A stretch of 37,853 nucleotides of DNA, taken from NCBI GenBank assembly GCA_910587735.1, contig CAJUNT010000021.1, positions 1-37,853 on the forward strand, in the 5' to 3' direction. How positions within the stretch are numbered: the first letter of the stretch is position 1; each line of letters opens with the position of its first letter. This document shows positions 34,194 to 37,853 of the stretch, one piece after another. This DNA comes from an uncultured Clostridia bacterium. GTDB lineage: Bacteria; Bacillota; Clostridia; Lachnospirales; Anaerotignaceae. The notes beneath the pieces were generated by a model, which was not told where the DNA came from, ran no database searches, and saw only the letters and a program-made list of their open reading frames with translations. The position numbers were made by a program, and so were the translations under genes.

Positions 34194-34300
34194 GCATAGA
34201 ATGATTATGATATAAAATGGTATTTTTATAATAAATCCATTCAAATCGTGAAATCAATAAGAAGTCTTTGAAAACAGTATACAATTCATTTGTTAAAATA

Positions 34301-34329
34301 TTGACATTTTACTTAAAATGGTGTAAAAT
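34301..34329 (+). promoter_or_regulatory. Sigma-70 promoter for the diguanylate cyclase gene
   Basis: TTGACA (34301-34306), 17-bp spacer, TAAAAT (34324-34329). The leader is about 165 nt; I see no known riboswitch in it. Confidence 0.75.
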
Positions 34330-34498
34330 TATGCAATTATATTTAGTAAAAAAGTATATATATGAATAGAATTTATTATATAATTTTCGTTTGATTATAT
34401 AGAAAAGAATACTATAATTAACAAAGTATTGTCAGTTTCACAGCAACAATATATAGCATATATAAAATATTGATTTTGATAATGAGAGGGGCATTTTA

Positions 34499-35896
34499 AT
34501 GAAAGTAACAAAAAAAATGAAGAATAATCATTATTTTGAGCGGTATTCTTTTGGCATATTAATTGCGATTGAACTGTTAATGTCATTTACATCTTTGGGT
34601 TATATTCATATTTCACCTATTTCTGTTACAATAGCATATCTTCCTATACTTGTTGCAGGTTGTCTTTTTGGACCAATACAATCTCTAATTATAGGTTGTA
34701 TATTTGGTATAGCGAGTATGTATAAAGCATCTGCTTATTATGTTATGCCTTCAGATGCAGTATTTTCTCCATTTTTGAGTGGTGCTCCTGTCAGCAGTAT
34801 TTTTTTAAGTATTGGAACAAGGGCATTGTTTGGCTTTTTTATTGGAATGGCATTTTTGTTCGCAGAAAAAAGAAAACACTATCGTATATGGATAGGGGTA
34901 CTTTCTGCAATCGCACCCAAAATACATTCATTGATTGTTTATACAACAATGGGAATATTATTTCCACAGCTTGGTTATCACTATTATTCAACATTTCGTT
35001 GGAATTTAAACAACACAATTTTTGCATTGATTTGTGTGATAACTGTTGAATCATTGTGGGCAATTTATCAAAGTGATACCATACAAAACATTAAATCATA
35101 TATTAATCAATCTAGCAACAATCCATATTCTTCACGAAAAATGAATGTATTTTTTGTTGCATTTGAATTTTTTATGTTATGTATGGCTATTTTTGCTGCA
35201 ATTTATTTTTCTGAAAGACAATACTATATGTTAAAATGGCATGGTGTAACAGTATCCAATGAAATTTCTATGGATTTATTGCTTTTGCAGATACAGTTTT
35301 TAATATCTTTGCTTGCTTTGAATATTATTTCAATGATTTTTTTAATTTCTATTTATAAATATATGTCATACAAAGAATATAAGGGGGAAATAGATGAGTT
35401 GACTGGTATAATGGGCAGAAGAATGTTTTTGTATCATTGTGAGAAAGCGCAGAAAGTAAACAGTACAGAGTCAAAACAAACAGGCTGGTTTTTATTTATA
35501 GATGTAGATTATTTCAAAGTAATCAATGATACATTTGGTCATGCTGTGGGAGATAAAGTTTTAAAAGAGATTGCTACAAATTTACAAAATATGATAGGAG
35601 ATGACGGAAAGGCGGGAAGAATTGGAGGCGATGAATTTGCTGTGATGATTGAAAAATCTATATCAGAACAAGAATTAAAACAACGTCTGCAACAATTTCT
35701 TGATGTGATTTCTGGCATATTATCTGAAAGAAAAATAAGTTGTAGTATAGGTGCATATCAATTTGTTTTCCCTCAAAATGTCAAACATTTATTAACAGAA
35801 ACAGATGAAGTATTATATAAAGCAAAAGAAAATGGTAGAGCTTGTTATGTCATAAAAGCATATGATGTCAATTCACAAAATTATGATATAGAATGA
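34499..35896 (+). CDS. Membrane diguanylate cyclase with ECF-S-like sensor domain
   Basis: A 465-residue protein. Residues about 15-190 form a six-helix membrane region; LPILVAGCLFGPIQSLIIG, FLSGAPVSSIFLSIGTRALFG and GFFIGMAFLFAEKRK resemble S-components of ECF vitamin transporters. Two further membrane helices (about 215-240 and 260-290) lead into a GGDEF domain: DELTGIMGRRMFL, FIDVDYFKVINDTFGHAVGD, and the intact GGDEF active site at residues 376-380. No RxxD inhibitory site is visible just upstream of it. It should make cyclic di-GMP in response to a membrane-sensed ligand. The ATG follows GAGAGGGG. The sensor assignment rests on pattern only. Confidence 0.88.
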   Translation: MKVTKKMKNNHYFERYSFGILIAIELLMSFTSLGYIHISPISVTIAYLPILVAGCLFGPIQSLIIGCIFGIASMYKASAYYVMPSDAVFSPFLSGAPVSSIFLSIGTRALFGFFIGMAFLFAEKRKHYRIWIGVLSAIAPKIHSLIVYTTMGILFPQLGYHYYSTFRWNLNNTIFALICVITVESLWAIYQSDTIQNIKSYINQSSNNPYSSRKMNVFFVAFEFFMLCMAIFAAIYFSERQYYMLKWHGVTVSNEISMDLLLLQIQFLISLLALNIISMIFLISIYKYMSYKEYKGEIDELTGIMGRRMFLYHCEKAQKVNSTESKQTGWFLFIDVDYFKVINDTFGHAVGDKVLKEIATNLQNMIGDDGKAGRIGGDEFAVMIEKSISEQELKQRLQQFLDVISGILSERKISCSIGAYQFVFPQNVKHLLTETDEVLYKAKENGRACYVIKAYDVNSQNYDIE

Positions 35897-36120
35897 TAAA
35901 ATATTTGTATATATTTGTATAAAAAGCAGAATACGATATACTATAAATGAAAAATTTATGATATAATGATAAGTAAAATTATGGTTTTTTCTATTTGTTT
36001 TGTATATATTTTATTAGAAAACAATAGAAAACATATCAAAAATATTTTACAAGCTAAATGCGAAAAGCCCACTCCTTTAGGGGTGGTATGAAAGCATTTT
36101 TTTATTGATATATGTTAATG

Positions 36121-36149
36121 TTGCTTTTATGAACAAGAAATGGTATAAT
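36121..36149 (+). promoter_or_regulatory. Strong sigma-70 promoter inside the IS200/605-type element
   Basis: TTGCTT (36121-36126), 17-bp spacer, TATAAT (36144-36149). Confidence 0.7.
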
Positions 36150-36155
36150 GAAACC

Positions 36156-36321
36156 ATAAAAATAAAAGGTTTTGATACGAGCCTCATACTATCGCTAATG
36201 GATACAAAGGTATCTTTGATAGTGAAAGTCTTAATGAAATAGATTAGTTTTATATGCTTTCGAGTATATTTAGAAGTTTATGTAATTAAGAACCCCATGC
36301 CTTTAGGTATGGGAGTGTCAG
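36156..36321 (+). ncRNA. Putative structured RNA ending at the element's right end (omega-RNA-like)
   Basis: Downstream of the internal promoter, ACTATC/GATAGT and the nested GATAC/GTATC pair to form a stem, and the transcript would run through the right-end hairpin to the element boundary. In IS200/605 elements with TnpB, guide RNAs end at the right end and take their guide from the flanking DNA. Here the RNA exists without a tnpB gene, so function would need a protein in trans. Inference only. Confidence 0.45.
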
Positions 36322-36510
36322 GGCAATAAAGCAAATGATTTTTCTGCGGGTGCAATAGGTGTATATTCCTATTTAAACCGTATTGCATTTGGTTTGAAAC
36401 ATTTTGCAGCTTTAAATAGAAAATTTGATATCAAATACATAGAAAAAAATGATATTTTCCCATTAACAAGATATGCAAAAGATATCATTGATGGAAAATG
36501 GATGAAATAA
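36322..36510 (+). pseudogene. C-terminal fragment of an unrecognised protein, truncated by the element
   Basis: An open frame encoding GNKANDFSAGAIGVYSYLNR and then 43 more residues, ending DGKWMK at TAA 36508-36510. It has no start codon or ribosome site. Upstream of the element the same frame reads KTIENISKIFY (36018-36050) after a stop at 36015-36017, so this is the 3' end of a lost gene into which the element inserted. I do not recognise the family. Confidence 0.6.
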
Positions 36511-36519
36511 TCATGTTAA

Positions 36520-36555
36520 AATCAATACCCTCAGCATATGCTGAGGGTATTGATT
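36520..36555. terminator. Perfect 36-bp palindrome, probable terminator of the lost gene
   Basis: Both 18-bp arms are exact complements, core CTCAGCATATGCTGAG, starting 10 nt after the fragment's stop codon. A T-run is lacking. Confidence 0.6.
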
Positions 36556-36630
36556 ATCATTTTGATATAATGGAATCACAATAGAAGAAAAATATCCAAA
36601 AAGAGTAATTTTAAAAGTAATTTTTATTTC

Positions 36631-36735
36631 TGTTTGTCATCAGTAAAACGAAGTTTTCCAGTAAAGTTTTGTCTCGCTTTTTTAAAAGCGAGTGAGGTTT
36701 GGAGCAACGCTCCAATGTTTTCCATGTTACAAGCG
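36631..36735. repeat. Dispersed intergenic repeat, copy 2, with two hairpins
   Basis: 36631-36670 matches 4880-4919. It is followed by CTCGCTTTT/AAAAGCGAG (about 36673-36692) and TGGAGC/GCTCCA (about 36699-36714) hairpins. The 36556-36907 region has no gene. Confidence 0.7.
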
Positions 36736-36907
36736 TGTTTTTGAAGGGATAGAGTTGCCCTATTTTAAAAATGCTTGTTTAGCCACTTCCTAGAAGGAGA
36801 AAGGTATTGATTTTTATCATTCATAATAAATTGACAAATACATTACTATACTATTTTTATGTAAAAAGTGCACAATAATATTGTTTTAAAATTTATAATA
36901 TGAAGTA

Positions 36908-36936
36908 TTGACAAATAGAGTAACATCACATACAAT
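36908..36936 (+). promoter_or_regulatory. Strong sigma-70 promoter of the antiterminator gene
   Basis: TTGACA (36908-36913), 17-bp spacer, TACAAT (36931-36936). Confidence 0.85.
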
Positions 36937-36946
36937 AATGAAAAAT

Positions 36947-36977
36947 GGATAGTGATTGTTTCAGTACAAGCTAGACC
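36947..36977 (+). promoter_or_regulatory. RAT (ribonucleic antiterminator) site
   Basis: GGATAGTGATTGTTTC and AGTACAAGCTAGACC together resemble the RAT stem-loop bound by LicT/SacT-type proteins. Its 3' end overlaps the left arm of the terminator that begins at 36973, so RAT and terminator are mutually exclusive. Confidence 0.75.
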
Positions 36978-37044
36978 TATTTATACAAAAATCAAGATAA
37001 ATTTTTATTTGTCTTTCTGTTTTTGTGTAAATAGGTCTTTTTTT
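36973..37044 (+). terminator. Leader terminator controlled by the RAT
   Basis: The arm AGACCTATTTATACAAAA pairs with TTTTGTGTAAATAGGTCT (37021-37038), followed by T-run. It lies between the promoter and the antiterminator gene. Confidence 0.88.
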
Positions 37045-37057
37045 AAGGGAGGATTAC

Positions 37058-37853
37058 ATGAAAATTGGAAAAATACTCAATAATAATGTAGTTGTAATAT
37101 ACCAAGGAAAAACAGAAAAAATTGTAATGGGTTGTGGCATTGCTTTCAAAAAAAAGGTAGGTGACAGCATAGACGAAAATAATATTGATAAAGTTTTTGC
37201 ATTAGAAAATAAAGACACTAACACAAAATTACAACAACTATTAAAAGATATTCCTATGGAATATGTAGAGGTAAGCGAAAAAATAATTGAATATGCTAGA
37301 ACAAAAGCAGAAAGAAATCTAAACGATTTTATATATATCACATTATTAGACCATATGCATATGGCAATTATCAGGCAAAGAGAAGGTATTTGCGTCAAAA
37401 ATATTATGCTATGGGATATTAAAAAATTTTATAGAGAAGAATTTCAAATTGGTTTAAAAGCATTAGATATAATAGAAGAAGCATTTGATGTGCGTTTGCC
37501 TGAAGATGAAGCAGGATTTATTGCACTACATATTGTGAATGCACAAATGGACGATAACTATAATGGTATACAAAAAATAGGAGAGGTGACAAAACTCATT
37601 CATCAAATTGTGAATATTGTAAAATATCATTTTCAAATGAAATTTGATGAGGAGTCTGTATATTATCATAGATTTGTAACACATTTAAAATTTTTTGCAT
37701 TAAGATTATTTCAAAAAAATAATTACGAAGGACAACAAGATGAAGATTTATTAGCACTTGTCAAAACAAAATATCAATCTGCTTACGAATGTACATTAAA
37801 AATTACATCATATATAGCAAGTAGTTATTCTTATACAGTGAGTGAAGAAGAAC
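37058..37853 (+). CDS. licT: BglG/LicT-family transcriptional antiterminator (cut by window edge)
   Basis: 265 residues are visible and the gene runs off the right edge. The N-terminal CAT RNA-binding domain (MKIGKILNNNVVVIYQGKTE, GCGIAFKKKVGDSID) covers residues 1-60. PRD1 follows with His99 (LLDHM) and His158 (ALHIVNA), then PRD2 with His209 (FVTHLKFFALRL); the second PRD2 histidine lies beyond the window. The ATG follows GGGAGGATTAC. PTS phosphorylation of PRD histidines controls RNA binding in this family. The leader's RAT and terminator show autoregulation. PTS permease and glycosidase genes are expected downstream. Confidence 0.95.
   Translation, partial: MKIGKILNNNVVVIYQGKTEKIVMGCGIAFKKKVGDSIDENNIDKVFALENKDTNTKLQQLLKDIPMEYVEVSEKIIEYARTKAERNLNDFIYITLLDHMHMAIIRQREGICVKNIMLWDIKKFYREEFQIGLKALDIIEEAFDVRLPEDEAGFIALHIVNAQMDDNYNGIQKIGEVTKLIHQIVNIVKYHFQMKFDEESVYYHRFVTHLKFFALRLFQKNNYEGQQDEDLLALVKTKYQSAYECTLKITSYIASSYSYTVSEEE

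Larger units (their letters stand above)
36051..36321 (+). mobile_element. Non-autonomous IS200/IS605-type element (no tnpA/tnpB)
   Basis: The ends match the IS608 scheme. Left: cleavage-type TTAC at 36047-36050, guide AAAG at 36064-36067 directly 5' of a hairpin with a TTTA loop (CCACTCC/GGGGTGG, 36069-36086). Right: guide GAAC at 36290-36293 directly 5' of a hairpin with a TTTA loop (CCCATGCC/GGTATGGG, 36294-36313), then TCAG at 36318-36321. Removing 36051-36321 joins an open reading frame on both sides. The element has no coding capacity; it carries a promoter and a structured RNA. Confidence 0.8.

Noticed and set aside
34330..34498. Cyclic di-GMP or vitamin riboswitch before the GGDEF gene
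   Set aside because: The leader is AT-rich and I could not find conserved riboswitch cores.

Overview
This is a low-GC chromosomal segment from a Gram-positive anaerobe, most probably a Clostridia/Lachnospirales-type Firmicute. The clues are strong AGGAGG-type ribosome sites, an SLH plus choline-binding-repeat surface protein, an Agr-like HPK10/LytTR pair, a LicT antiterminator and a PrpR-type regulator. The species cannot be fixed from the sequence. I see no rRNA, tRNA or CRISPR array.

Layout. 1-4815: a very large secreted surface protein, cut by the left edge and split by a +1 frameshift near 857, with Ig-like/MBG domains, two duplicated B-repeats, SLH domains and cell-wall-binding repeats. 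5134-5799: a lone serine recombinase whose 3' end overlaps a convergent sensor kinase gene. 5754-7798 (minus): a GHKL histidine kinase and a LytTR response regulator. 8222-13967 (plus): a six-gene cassette with two small Hcp/tube-like proteins, a DUF4280 PAAR-like protein, a VgrG-like spike, a 780-residue toxin with a C-terminal HNH-type domain, and a probable SUKH-like immunity protein. It is a contractile-injection payload set without sheath, baseplate or ATPase genes, preceded by a leader with an intrinsic terminator, and is the most unusual system here. 14039-19568: a PfoR/PTS-EIIC-like membrane protein, three XRE regulators, small unknown proteins, a sigma factor and a gene interrupted by an in-frame stop.

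19631-30954 is a catabolic locus. A divergent PrpR-N regulator (29155-30954) faces a long minus-strand gene series: iron-type alcohol dehydrogenase, PdxA2, DUF1537 four-carbon sugar-acid kinase, 2-hydroxyacid dehydrogenase, a TctB-TctA-TctC transporter and a DapA-like aldolase/lyase. It probably imports and degrades D-threonate or a related acid. Kinase plus PdxA2 would yield dihydroxyacetone phosphate and CO2; the other three enzymes suggest a second substrate or branch. The regulator has lost the GAFTGA and Walker B elements of sigma-54 activators, and inverted repeats suited to it lie in the divergent promoter region.

31041-37853: a decayed Rpn-family nuclease, a PaaI-type thioesterase, a secreted stalk-domain protein, a deleted purine permease, a diguanylate cyclase with an ECF-S-like membrane sensor, and a 271-bp non-autonomous IS200/IS605-type element that carries its own promoter and a structured RNA but no tnpA or tnpB. 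The right edge holds a LicT-type antiterminator gene behind its own RAT/terminator leader. Dispersed hairpin elements fill several intergenic gaps.
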